The position numbers and the translations under genes were made by a program. A DNA stretch of 64,000 nt, from contig CM053800.1 of assembly GCA_028671895.1 (NCBI GenBank), positions 25,689,886 to 25,753,885 of the forward strand, read 5' to 3'. Origin of the DNA: Oenanthe sinensis (Eukaryota > Streptophyta > Magnoliopsida > Apiales > Apiaceae). The first letter of the stretch is position 1. Every line of letters begins with the position of its first letter. Of this stretch, positions 52,060 through 62,463 are shown one piece after another. The notes beneath the pieces were generated by a model. That model saw only the letters and a program-made list of their open reading frames with translations, was not told the DNA's origin and did no database searches.

Positions 52060-55000
52060 TCAAAGAACTTTGTGTTGCCCTCTATATCTGTAAAAAATCA
52101 TAGCATACTTTGGCTCCAACACCACCTTTTTGACCTGTGACTTCCATAGCTTTAGAGGTGAATCAGGTTCAGCTTCTGCCTTGGATCTTCTTAACCTTGA
52201 AATTTGTTGTTGTATCTCCTGAGCAATTGTTGTGTTGAGTTTGTACTTTCTGTTGAGTAGAGGAAGAATAGTCTTTAAAACATTGTAGCTTTGCTTCATT
52301 ATCACCTTCAATGAATAGATTGTTTTCACTCCATTTTCATACTCCAACCTCATTGATTCTTCATGGTTAGAGGTTGCAGGGTGAGTCCTTACTCCAATTA
52401 ATCCTTTTTCATTGATTACTGGTATTCCCTTCAAATCATAACCTTCAATTGTGACCTCCTCCTTGATTTCTTCTTGTTGACCCTGGAGGTTTTCCTGAAC
52501 CACTATTTCTTGAGTAGAACTTGACCTTTTCTTGGCCATAGAAACTTTTCTCCTTTTTCTCAAAGGTTGCTCTGCCTGTAGCTCTTCTTCCAAATGCCAT
52601 TGCATTTCCATCTGTCTAGCAATCTCTTCATTCTCCCTTTCTCTCCTTGAGGCATCTGAGATTCCTGTAGTGATGGCTCCTTGAAGTAGCTTTTGACTTA
52701 CTGGTTCAGTCTCTTTCTTCTTCTCTTCTTCAATCACTATTGCTTTCCCTTTCTTCTTTTCTTTAAGAGCTTCAATATCCAATTGAAGAAAAGCTTCTGT
52801 ATTTGAGTTTCTTTCCTTGGCAGCCTTTTGTGCATCTTCATTTATTTTTCTTGTTTGAGCAATGAACTCATCCAAGTCTCCTTTTTCTACTGCCTCTGTT
52901 ACTAACTCAGTGCTTCTCCTTAGATCTTCAATTCTTTTCTTTTCTCTCTGAATCATTGATTGAGTTTCTTTCTCCCTAGAAATTCTCCTAGCTTCAAGAT
53001 CATCATCAAACTTCTTGTAATCTTTCTTTTTCTGTTCTAAATTATCTTTTGGAGAATTAGATGACTTAGATTTCTTTGAAGATTGATTGTCCATGTTACT
53101 TCTGCTTTTATCTCTTCTGGGTGCAGAACCACCAATGCCACTTGACTTATTCATACCAGAACCTCCTATTCCACCACTTCCACTGCCTTTGCCATCGCCA
53201 CCATCATCATCCTTCTTCTTTGTATTCTCCCCCTTTTTGTTATCATCAATTGGAGGGAGGGGTGGAAGTCTGTCAAGAAACCTTTGAAGAATGGAAGCAT
53301 GAAGATTTTGACCTCTAATAATATCATCCATCTTCTTTTCTAGAGAACCTACTCGTGTCTCCAAAGATGTAAAATTTTTGGATTCTTTGAAAAGCTTGTC
53401 TTTGATGCTATTCATGGTGTTGAATGGTAACTTTTCATCCAATCTCCTGTCCATTGCATCCTTGTTAGATGAGATAGAGTCCTTAATCCTCTCCAGTTCC
53501 CTCCTTACTCCTGTTACTGTCATCTTTTGAATTTTCATTGATTCTCTCATATAGTGAGCAATTCTCCTTTGAGTAGGATCTTCAATTTCTCCTTCCACCA
53601 TTGTTCTTCTATATTGAGAGAGAATTTCAGTCTCAGCAGCTTCTAAGGAACCATCAATAGTGCTCATCCATGGCTCTTCATCAGAATCACTCTCCAACTC
53701 TTCAGGTGCCATATAACAAGTGTCTGTTGTATTGGCAATGCTTTCCTTCAGATTCCTGGTCCTTTGATCTGTATGATCAATGCCCAAGAGTTGTTCTGCA
53801 TTCCTGTTACTTGAAGTAGCCAACCCTTGATATTGTGGATCAGGATGAATGAAATTCTTTGGATCCAATTCACCAGCATCTATTTCCTCTTCAAAGTCTT
53901 TAGCAATTCCACTCCCACTAGCTTCAGCATTATTTGCTCCCCCTATCTCCTTTACTCCTTCTTCTGCCATCATTTCAATTTCCAATTCCTGTGCAAAAAG
54001 TAGAATGTTTTTATCACTTTCACTCATCTCTCTATTTTGCATCAGGATCTCATCCTGGAATCTCACCTCTCCCTCACTCATTTCTTTTGTACCTACTAAG
54101 GTGGGGCCCTCAAGTGTTTCACTCTCATTCCTGGAAGAAATAGGAATGTTTTTACTCACTTCCTCTCCTTTTGCCAGGTTACAATCCTGCCTCTCACTCA
54201 ACTCACTCAATCCTAAGAGTGTTTGTGCAACATCAATTGATTGAGCATCAATTGATGTATTGACATTATCAGTTGAAGTGGTGTTTGGGATATCCATCGA
54301 TTGATGCATACCCATCGATTGATCTTGAGTATCGATCGATGGCTTATCAGTCGTTGGCTGAATATCAATTGATGAAGGAACATCAATTGATGGAGAAGAA
54401 ACAGTTGAGATAATTTGTGAAGTTATGTTTGAGATGATATTGGAAATAGAATCCTGAAAATTCTGAGAAGAAGATTCAGGAGAGAGTGTTGGCTTCTCCT
54501 TGAAAAACAAAGAAGGAGAATCTGAAAATGTTCGATAATCTATCAAAACATTTTCTGAAGAAGTTTGAGATGGGGATAGAAGAATAGAAGAGATAGGAAT
54601 TGAAAGGGAATGGGGCTGCATCTCATCATTTATATGAGATGCATCAAGCAGACTTTGTGAAGGCTCCTCCACAGTTTCCTGTGGTTTTGCAGTGTGTGAT
54701 TCCCCAAGTGCAAAGGTGACTTTCTTTTCTCTTCTTTTGTATGGTGTTAGTGTTTTGGCTTTTGTGTCCCCAATTTGATTCTGTGCCCCTGGTTGTGGGC
54801 TATTTTCAATATTGTCATCCTTTTGAGAGAATGACAATAGGGATGTGGTATTTTCCATGTTAACATTCACAGTCTTTTGGGAGACTATGGAGTGGCTAGG
54901 TTGAGGTTGCACACCCTCACTCTCCTTATCCTTCTGGGTTCTTTGATGTTCCCCAGTTCCCTCACCACCTACATCCTCCTCTAATCTATCTACCACACTA

Positions 55001-55965
55001 GATGCTTTTCTTTTCTTGGTTTTTACAACAGCAGGTTTTTGAGAACCTGTTGAGGTTGGTTTCTTAGATTTGGATTTAGAGATTGGTTGTGTGGCCTGGG
55101 TAGGAGGGTTGGGGTCATTACTACCACCCTCCATAGTCACAGAAGGCAAAGAAGAATTAGGTTTAGAAGAGTTTAAAGTAGAGATAAATACCTGAACAAA
55201 AGGGGGATAGATCAATTCCACATTGCTGTGAAGATTGATCCTAACCAAATCTTTAAAGACCCTTTTGTTTTGAGTCCAGCAATCCAAAATTTTTGTATTC
55301 CTGTCAATCTCAATATCCTTGACAAAGTGGTTAATAATAATCATAATAAATCTTGCATAATAAATATGATTAGATCTATTTATTTTATTCCCCAATTTGG
55401 CAGATATTTCATTGAGTAACAGGCTTCCTAAATTATGATATCTATCATATAAAATGCTATACCCTACTTGTTGCATACTTGTTGTTATTGCATCAAAATT
55501 ACTAACCTTACCAGAAAAACACTTTATTAAAGCATCAAATAAATATGACCATTCTTTTCTTAGATTCTTTCTAACAATACTACCTAGACTAGCATCAGGA
55601 GCAGTATAGTTGATTTCCCTAAGCATGTTTCTAATATCTGTGTCAGTGGGTTCATTTTCAGTATTATTTGTAGGAATATTTAAACACTCACCTAAGACCA
55701 CAGTGGTTAGAATATACCTTTGTCCTTTACATTCAAAAGAGATTGTAGAAAAATCATCTGCTACTTCTGCTGTTGTCCAGAATTCTTCAACTAGATTGCA
55801 CACTATTTTTGGTGCTTCTGAGAGGGCCTTTGCAATTTTCGTACTCCTTAGAAATTCCATTAGGGGATGAAATTCTGTTGGGGCTTCGTCCACCATAGTG
55901 CAAGCAACGAAGTTGTTGAGCTCATAGTAGAATCCAAATTGTGAGACTTTCTTTGAAGATGCCAT
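52060..55965 (-). CDS. Sirevirus third ORF ('env-like' position), 1301 codons, intact
   Basis: Starts MASSKKVSQFGFYYELNNFV at 55965 and ends at 52060. Residues 1-270 look globular (EFHPLMEFLRSTKIAKAL, CKGQRYILTTVVLGE). From ~275 to ~640 it is Ser/Thr/Pro/Gln-rich, with a block of S-[IMT]-D repeats at 515-579. Residues ~750-900 and 950-1100 are coiled-coil-like (EARRISREKETQSMIQREKK). A Gly/Ser-rich stretch lies near 915-955, and a basic cluster LRKRRKVSMAKKR at about 1133 resembles a nuclear localisation signal. I see no signal peptide and no hydrophobic segment long enough to cross a membrane, so the position-based label 'envelope-like' is not supported by the sequence. Function unknown. Confidence 0.8.
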   Translation of the reverse strand: MASSKKVSQFGFYYELNNFVACTMVDEAPTEFHPLMEFLRSTKIAKALSEAPKIVCNLVEEFWTTAEVADDFSTISFECKGQRYILTTVVLGECLNIPTNNTENEPTDTDIRNMLREINYTAPDASLGSIVRKNLRKEWSYLFDALIKCFSGKVSNFDAITTSMQQVGYSILYDRYHNLGSLLLNEISAKLGNKINRSNHIYYARFIMIIINHFVKDIEIDRNTKILDCWTQNKRVFKDLVRINLHSNVELIYPPFVQVFISTLNSSKPNSSLPSVTMEGGSNDPNPPTQATQPISKSKSKKPTSTGSQKPAVVKTKKRKASSVVDRLEEDVGGEGTGEHQRTQKDKESEGVQPQPSHSIVSQKTVNVNMENTTSLLSFSQKDDNIENSPQPGAQNQIGDTKAKTLTPYKRREKKVTFALGESHTAKPQETVEEPSQSLLDASHINDEMQPHSLSIPISSILLSPSQTSSENVLIDYRTFSDSPSLFFKEKPTLSPESSSQNFQDSISNIISNITSQIISTVSSPSIDVPSSIDIQPTTDKPSIDTQDQSMGMHQSMDIPNTTSTDNVNTSIDAQSIDVAQTLLGLSELSERQDCNLAKGEEVSKNIPISSRNESETLEGPTLVGTKEMSEGEVRFQDEILMQNREMSESDKNILLFAQELEIEMMAEEGVKEIGGANNAEASGSGIAKDFEEEIDAGELDPKNFIHPDPQYQGLATSSNRNAEQLLGIDHTDQRTRNLKESIANTTDTCYMAPEELESDSDEEPWMSTIDGSLEAAETEILSQYRRTMVEGEIEDPTQRRIAHYMRESMKIQKMTVTGVRRELERIKDSISSNKDAMDRRLDEKLPFNTMNSIKDKLFKESKNFTSLETRVGSLEKKMDDIIRGQNLHASILQRFLDRLPPLPPIDDNKKGENTKKKDDDGGDGKGSGSGGIGGSGMNKSSGIGGSAPRRDKSRSNMDNQSSKKSKSSNSPKDNLEQKKKDYKKFDDDLEARRISREKETQSMIQREKKRIEDLRRSTELVTEAVEKGDLDEFIAQTRKINEDAQKAAKERNSNTEAFLQLDIEALKEKKKGKAIVIEEEKKKETEPVSQKLLQGAITTGISDASRRERENEEIARQMEMQWHLEEELQAEQPLRKRRKVSMAKKRSSSTQEIVVQENLQGQQEEIKEEVTIEGYDLKGIPVINEKGLIGVRTHPATSNHEESMRLEYENGVKTIYSLKVIMKQSYNVLKTILPLLNRKYKLNTTIAQEIQQQISRLRRSKAEAEPDSPLKLWKSQVKKVVLEPKYAMIFYRYRGQHKVL

Positions 55966-56647
55966 TATTGAGTTTGAAGATTTATAATTGAATTAACTGG
56001 TAAACTTGTTAGTAATTATAACAGAAATAATAAATAGACAGTAGTAGATTAGGGTTCTTAGCAAGAGATAGATACAGAGTAAGTTCGAAGATTGAGAAAG
56101 AGAAAGAGATAGAAAAATCGATAGTAAAAATGCAAGTAAGAATTAAAAGAAGTTTTAATCTCACTATTTATATTTACTGATTTCCCAACCAATTTCTTAC
56201 TCAAAATAGAACTAAATCGACCGTTGGAAGAGTATTGATAATTAAAAGTTACCAATTTTGGCAATCGATTGTTATACATACAAGAATGTACGTTTTAATC
56301 AATTGATAAAATAAGTAATCAACGGCTAGATTTTTGTACAGGTCGATTGATAACAAGGACCCCTTTAAATTCTAGGTCATCGATTGATAAATTGCTTATC
56401 CATCGACAGGTACAATTATCCATCGATAGACAAATATATCATTGATTGATATATTTATCTGTCGATAGTTACCCCTATCCATCGATAAACAAATATATCA
56501 TCAATTGATATATTTATCTGTCGACAGCTCCAATAATATCCATTGATATGTAAAATATTTATCAGATGATTATTGAAGAATCAATAATTTAACATAGTCA
56601 ATGGCTACATGTAATATAAATACATAACTTGTCAAACATTTAAAGGA
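55966..56647 (-). other. Spacer between pol and third ORF, with ATCRATYGAT words
   Basis: About 0.7 kb. 56298-56545 holds about ten copies of the palindromic word and its relatives ('ccatcgata', 'tgtcgatag', 'catcaattgata'). It probably carries signals for a subgenomic or spliced mRNA for the third ORF; that is inference. No gene seen. Confidence 0.6.
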
Positions 56648-59600
56648 TTAGATATAATTAAGCATACCTAAATCACAGACCAATCTATTGAAGGTAGATT
56701 CATCTAATGGTTTGGTAAAAATGTCTGCAAGTTGTCTTTCACTAGGGACAAAATGTAATTCAACTGTACCATTCATTACATGTTCCCTAATGAAGTGATA
56801 CCTTATGTCAATGTGCTTGGTTCTGGAATGTTGTACAGGATTTTCTGTTATAGCAATGGCACTTGTATTATCACAGAAAATAGGAATCTTGTTCAAGTTG
56901 AACCCATAGTCAAGTAGTTGATTCCTCATCCATAATATTTGTGCACAGCAACTTCCAGCTGCAATGTATTCAGCCTCTGCAGTAGATGTAGACACTGAAT
57001 TCTGCTTTTTGCTAAACCATGAAACAAGCTTATTTCCTAGAAATTGACAGGAGCCTGTAGTGCTTTTTCTGTCAATTCTGCAACCTGCATAATCTGCATC
57101 TGAATAACCAATTAGATCAAATCCAGAATCTCTAGGATACCAAATTCCAAGATTTGGAGTTCCTTTGAGATATCTGAATATTCTTTTTATTGCAATCAAA
57201 TGAGATTCTCTAGGATCAGCTTGAAACCTAGCACAAAGACATGTAGTAAACATTATGTCTGGCCTACTTGCAGTTAAATAAAGTAATGAGCCAACCATAC
57301 CTCTATAACTTGAAATGTCCACTTTTGCTTCCTTAGTGTTTAATTCAAGTCTAGTTGCAGTGGCCATGGGAGTTTTAGCAGAAGAACATTCACTTAAATC
57401 AAATCTCTTTAATAAATCAGAAATATATTTGGTTTGATTTATGAAAATACCATCTTTAACTTGCTTGATTTGCAAACCAAGAAAATAGGTTAGTTCTCCC
57501 ATCATGCTCATTTCATATTTACTCTGCATCAACTTAGCAAACTTTTTACAAAGTTTTTCATTAGTTGAGCCAAAAATAATGTCATCTACATAGATTTGAA
57601 CAAGAATCATAGAGCCATTTACATTTCTATGAAAGAGAGTTTTATCAACAGTACCTCTTGTGAAGTGATTTTCAATCAAGAATTTAGACAATGTGTCATA
57701 CCAGGCTCTAGGTGCTTGCTTCAATCCATAAAGTGCCTTGAGAAGATAGTATACAAATCCAGGATGAACAGGATCAATAAAGCCAGGAGGTTGTTCTACA
57801 TATACTTCTTCTTCTAGCTCTCCATTGAGAAAAGCACTTTTCACATCCATCTGATACACCTTGAAATTAGCATGAGCAGCATATGCTAGAAAGATTCTGA
57901 TTGCTTCCAATCTTGCAACTGGTGCAAAAGTTTCATCAAAATCTATGCCTTCTTCTTGTGAATAGCCCTTTGCCACTAATCTTGCTTTATTTCTTGTCAC
58001 TGTACTAGATTCATCCATTTTGTTTCTGAACACCCATTTTGTACCAATGATAGACTTGTTCTTTGGTTTGGGCACCAGCTTCCATACCTTGTTTCTTTCA
58101 AATTGATTCAACTCTTCTTGCATAGCAATTATCCAATCAGGATCATTCAAGGCTTCTTCAATCCTTTTTGGTTCTTCTTGAGACAGGAAGCTACTATACA
58201 AGCATTCATTTTGAGTTGCACTTCTAGTTTTGACACCATCATTTGCATCTCCAATTATTAATTCAAAGGGATGGCTTTTTGTCCATTTCCTTTGTGATGG
58301 TAAATTTGTCCTTGAAGATGATGCTTCATGATCATTGGAAGTGTTATGATCATTGTGATGTGATTGACTATTTGAGAACCCTCCCCCTGAGATGGACACT
58401 CTACTTGAAGATTGTTGAGCAGAGTTGATATCCATCGAATGATTATCAATTGATGTATTATCAGTTGATTGATGATTGTCAACTGATAAGTTATCTGTTG
58501 ATGCATTGACATCAATTGATGGGAGGATTCTAGGTACTTGAACTCTTGTGATTTCCACATCATCATCACTATCTTCAATATTACTTGTGGATTCATTTTC
58601 AAACTGCAATAGATTATGAAATCCTTCATCAAACAACCCTTGAATTTTCTTGTCATCAAAAACTACATGCATAGATTCCATAACAATGTGTAATCTAAGA
58701 TTGTAGACTCTGTATGCTTTGGTTGTTATTCCATATCCAACAAATATAGTTTCATCAGCTTTGGCTTCAAATTTTGCTAGATTTTCACCTTGATTTCTCA
58801 GTACAAAGCATTTGCAGCCAAAGACATGAAGAAAGTTAACTGTTGGCTTCTTGTCTTTCTTTATCAATTGATATGGAGTTTTGCCTTGAAGTTTATTGAT
58901 TATGGAAATATTTTGAATGTAACAAGCAGTATTTATTGCTTCTGCCCAGAAGTATGTAGGAAGTTTTGCTTCTTCTAACATAGTTCTAGCAGCTTCAATC
59001 AAGGTCCTATTTTTCCTTTCAACTACTCCATTTTGCTGTGGAGTTCTTGGAACAGAGAAATGATGAGTGATACCTTTTTCTTCACAGAATTCTCTCATGG
59101 TTGAATTCTTGAATTCAGTACCATTGTAACTTCTAAATTTCTTGACCTTCCATTCAGTGCCATTGTCAACATTCTTCACATGATTGATAATTAATTTGCT
59201 TGCTTCATCCTTAGAATGTAAGAAATATACCCATGAAAATCTTGTGAAGTCATCCACAATTACTAAGGCATATTTCTTTTTGGCAATTGACATGATGTTG
59301 ACTGGACCAAATAAGTCCATGTGCAATAATTCCAGAGGCTTATCAATTGATGATTCAGACTTTGACTTGAATGATGCTTTTCTTTGTTTTCCCTATTGAC
59401 ATGCATCACATAGTCCATCCTTGGTGAATTCCATCTGTGGAATGCCTCTAACCAGATTCTTTCTAACCAATAAATTCATGGCTTTGAAATTCAAGTGGGC
59501 TAGTTTCTTGTGCCAAATCCAACTTTCATCTGTATTGACTTTGCTAAGTAGACATGTCATTGAATTTGCTTTTACAGAGAGAAAATCAGCCACATAGACA

Positions 59601-59944
59601 TTTTCTTTTCTTTCTCCAGTTAAGAGAATTTCACCAGATTCTTTGTTGGCTATGATGCATGATTCAGTTGTAAACCACACACCATTACCATTATCACACA
59701 GTTGACTAATATTGAGCAAATTATGCTTCAATCCATCAACTAGTGCTACAGGTTCAATGATAACATTTTCTTTTGCAATTGAGCCATATCCCAGAGTAAA
59801 ACCTTTGTTGTTATCTCCAAAAGTAACTCCTGGGCCAGCCTTTTCCACAAACTTTGTGAGCAGGGACAAATCTCCAGTCATGTGCCTTGAACATCCACTA
59901 TCCAAATACCAGAGATTTTTCTTCCTGTTTCCCTGCACACACAT
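56648..59944 (-). pseudogene. Sirevirus pol (PR-INT-RT-RNase H), one stop and one active-site loss
   Basis: Protease WYLDSGCSRHMTGD, pre-integrase WIWHKKLAHLNF, integrase DLFGPV and [14 protein letters not shown], a linker with S-[IVMT]-D repeats (58432-58525), RT ([24 protein letters not shown]) and RNase H ([14 protein letters not shown], ending DLGMLNYI). The frame is open except for TAG at 59393-59395. The second catalytic Asp of integrase (normally in RSDNG) is Tyr: codon TAC at 59126-59128. Pol lies in the +1 frame relative to gag, with its open frame overlapping the gag end, so either frameshifting or splicing would be needed for a fusion. Despite the nearly identical LTRs this copy is not expected to make active integrase. 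Confidence 0.9.
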
Positions 59945-59951
59945 AAAACAA

Positions 59952-62405
59952 TCAAGTTGCTTTTGGTACCCAAGTTGCCTTGGGTCCTCTTTTATTAGCT
60001 GCAGCTTGAGCCCCTGTTGTCAACTTAGGTTCCTTTTGTTTTGGTGGGTTTAAATCCACTTTATCTTTGGGAGTTGACTTTTGGGGCTTTGACACCTTAG
60101 AACTCATGGCATAATTTCCATGGATTTCATCATTTACATTAGGCATGTTCCATGGCATACCAGGCATGTTCATATTAGGATATGCAAAGAAGGGATTATA
60201 CATGTATGGAACTTGTGCATAAGGCATATGAACATTAGGTGCAACCAAATTAGAAGACATGGCATTCATGAGCATAGGATTGGTAAACATGGCATTTGCA
60301 GTCATGGCATGTATATTTAAATCATTTGCAGATATAGAATTCTTTTCACTTTTGCATTGCATGGACAAATGATTTACACTACCACATTTAGCACATACCT
60401 TTCTAGGTGCATACATATCAGGAGTGTAATTATTGTGCTTATTTATGCCTACTTTACCATTCCTATTCTTTTTCTTTTTCTCAGACTTAGATAGAGTAAT
60501 TTCCACAGGTGCTATCTTTTCTAATTTTTCTTTTAATTGTTTCTTGGATAAGCTACCTATGTTGATCTTCTCAGTCTCAGTCTCAACTTGATTCTTGGTT
60601 TCCTTAACAAACTTAATAGGAGTGCTAAATTTGTTCTTTTTATTAGCCATTGATGATTTACTTGTCGATGGATGTTTATCGATTGATTCAGCATCAATCG
60701 ATTGATAATCCTTATCAGTTGATAAAGGATTAGCAGTCGATTGATCTTTATCCATTGAAGTATCAGCCAATGACTTGCCTATTGATTTGGGGAGATCTCC
60801 TAGAGTATCTACACCCTGAACATCAATAATTTGTTTGGCAGTTTTAGCATACCTATTCCATTTGCTAATGGTTTCAATTTCTTCAGCTAATTGTTCTTTC
60901 AACAATTCTTCTCTTTTCAAACTGTTTACTAGTTCATTCCTAGCATCCTTTCTTTCCTGCTTAAATCTTTCTAAACAAACAAGTTCATTTTCAAGAAAAA
61001 TATTTCTCTCAGTTAAGGCATCAATGGTGTTCTTTAACTTGAGATTTTCTTTGTTTAGAGATTTTAGAGTGACATGCAAATTGTACAGTTCATTAGACAT
61101 TTCATTAATAGTACTATTGCATTCCTCAGATGTAAGCTCGGAAAAGTTGGTAGCTAGTACCTGATTAGATGCTGAACTAGCTTCTTCATCTTCATGATTG
61201 GCCATTAATGCAAGATTGACATATTCTTCAGAATCACTATCCTCAGCAGCCCAGTCCTTCTCCTCAGTTACAAAAGCCTTTTCTTTTTGTTTTAAAAGGT
61301 CAAAGTATTTCTTTTTATAATCAATACCCTCATATGACTTTGCCTTTTCTTGTTTTGGCTTCCTGCACTCACTTGAGAAATGACCAGCCAATCCACAGTT
61401 AAAGCATTTGAATTTAGATCTGTCAACCAGATTTTTATTTTGATTGTTGTTTCTAAACTGGGATCCAGGCCTTTGAGCATATGGATTCTTCTTGAATTTT
61501 AGCTTTGAAAATTTCCTTGTCAGAAATGCAAGGTGCTCATCAATCTCATCCAAATCATCCTGAGAGCATGTTTCATCTTCTTCACACTTGCTCTTTCCTT
61601 TTCTCTTGAATGATTCTTCAACAGCATCACCAGCCATCATGATTGACTCTTCTTCATACCCATTTTCCTTCTTCTCTTCATTTCCCTTGACTACTAAAGC
61701 CACAGTTTTCTCTTTTCTTTGATTCTTCTCAATCTCTTCATCTTGTTGGATTTCCAACTCATATGTCTTGAGAATACCATAAAGTTTCTCCAGTGTAAAA
61801 TCCTTGAAGTCCTGAGATTGTCTAATGGAAACAGTCATTGGTTTCCATTCTTTTGGAAGAGATCTAAGAAATTTTAGATTTGTATCCTCAGTTGCATAAA
61901 CCCTACCATATAGCTTCAATCCATTTAACAACTTCTGAAATCTGCTATAGGTGTCATTGATAGATTCTCCACTCTTGAAATGGAATGATTCATATTTTTG
62001 AATCAAGAGTTGCATCTTGTTTTTCCTTACTTGTTCAGTTCCTTCACACAGAGTTTGAAGTGTATCCCATACTTCTTTTGATGAAGTACAGTTTATTACA
62101 TTGTCAAACATATCTTTATCTAGACCATTAAACAGAATGTTCATGGCCTTCTTGTCTTTGAGTACTTCTTTTTCATCCTCTTCTGTGAACTCAGAAATAA
62201 GTTTTGGAACATGTCTGTCAAGTGCAGGAGTTCCATCAGGGTTTACACCTGTGACTAGCTTCATGGGAACATGAGGACCTTTTTCTATGCAGTTAACATA
62301 AGAAGGGTCGAGAGAAAGAAGATACAGATGCATTTTGACCTTCCATGGAAAATATTCATCTTTCTCTAAAACTAGAATTTTCACACCTGAATCTTTTTGA
62401 CCCAT
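59952..62405 (-). CDS. Sirevirus gag (817 codons, intact)
   Basis: Starts MGQKDSGVKILVLEKDEYFP at 62405. A UBN2-like copia gag core is present (FPWKVKMHLYL, EVWDTLQTLCEGTEQVRKNK, residues ~1-230). A first knuckle CFNCGLAGHFSSEC is near residue 335, and a Leu/Glu coiled-coil region spans ~430-530 (NKENLKLKNTIDALTERN). A block of S-[IMT]-D repeats lies at ~540-586, followed by a second knuckle CAKCGSVNHLSMQC near 670. The C-terminus is Met/Asn/Pro-rich (NPMLMNAMSSNLV). At 817 aa it is much longer than usual copia gag, as in Sireviruses. Gag forms the cytoplasmic particle and binds RNA. It ends with TGA at 59952-59954. Confidence 0.92.
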   Translation of the reverse strand: MGQKDSGVKILVLEKDEYFPWKVKMHLYLLSLDPSYVNCIEKGPHVPMKLVTGVNPDGTPALDRHVPKLISEFTEEDEKEVLKDKKAMNILFNGLDKDMFDNVINCTSSKEVWDTLQTLCEGTEQVRKNKMQLLIQKYESFHFKSGESINDTYSRFQKLLNGLKLYGRVYATEDTNLKFLRSLPKEWKPMTVSIRQSQDFKDFTLEKLYGILKTYELEIQQDEEIEKNQRKEKTVALVVKGNEEKKENGYEEESIMMAGDAVEESFKRKGKSKCEEDETCSQDDLDEIDEHLAFLTRKFSKLKFKKNPYAQRPGSQFRNNNQNKNLVDRSKFKCFNCGLAGHFSSECRKPKQEKAKSYEGIDYKKKYFDLLKQKEKAFVTEEKDWAAEDSDSEEYVNLALMANHEDEEASSASNQVLATNFSELTSEECNSTINEMSNELYNLHVTLKSLNKENLKLKNTIDALTERNIFLENELVCLERFKQERKDARNELVNSLKREELLKEQLAEEIETISKWNRYAKTAKQIIDVQGVDTLGDLPKSIGKSLADTSMDKDQSTANPLSTDKDYQSIDAESIDKHPSTSKSSMANKKNKFSTPIKFVKETKNQVETETEKINIGSLSKKQLKEKLEKIAPVEITLSKSEKKKKNRNGKVGINKHNNYTPDMYAPRKVCAKCGSVNHLSMQCKSEKNSISANDLNIHAMTANAMFTNPMLMNAMSSNLVAPNVHMPYAQVPYMYNPFFAYPNMNMPGMPWNMPNVNDEIHGNYAMSSKVSKPQKSTPKDKVDLNPPKQKEPKLTTGAQAAANKRGPKATWVPKAT

Positions 62406-62449
62406 ATTGACTGTTCTTGATCTTTAAACTTTCTGTATGTTGAAAGCCT

Positions 62450-62461
62450 GCTCTGATACCA
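62450..62461 (-). other. Primer binding site of Sirevirus
   Basis: The minus strand reads TGGTATCAGAGC, a perfect initiator-Met match, two bases from the LTR. Confidence 0.93.
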
Positions 62462-62463
62462 AT

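Noticed and set aside
53076..54244. Plus-strand ORFs opposite the Sirevirus third ORF (Pro/Ser/Leu-rich)
   Set aside because: Antisense shadows of a Gly/Ser/Glu-rich coding frame.
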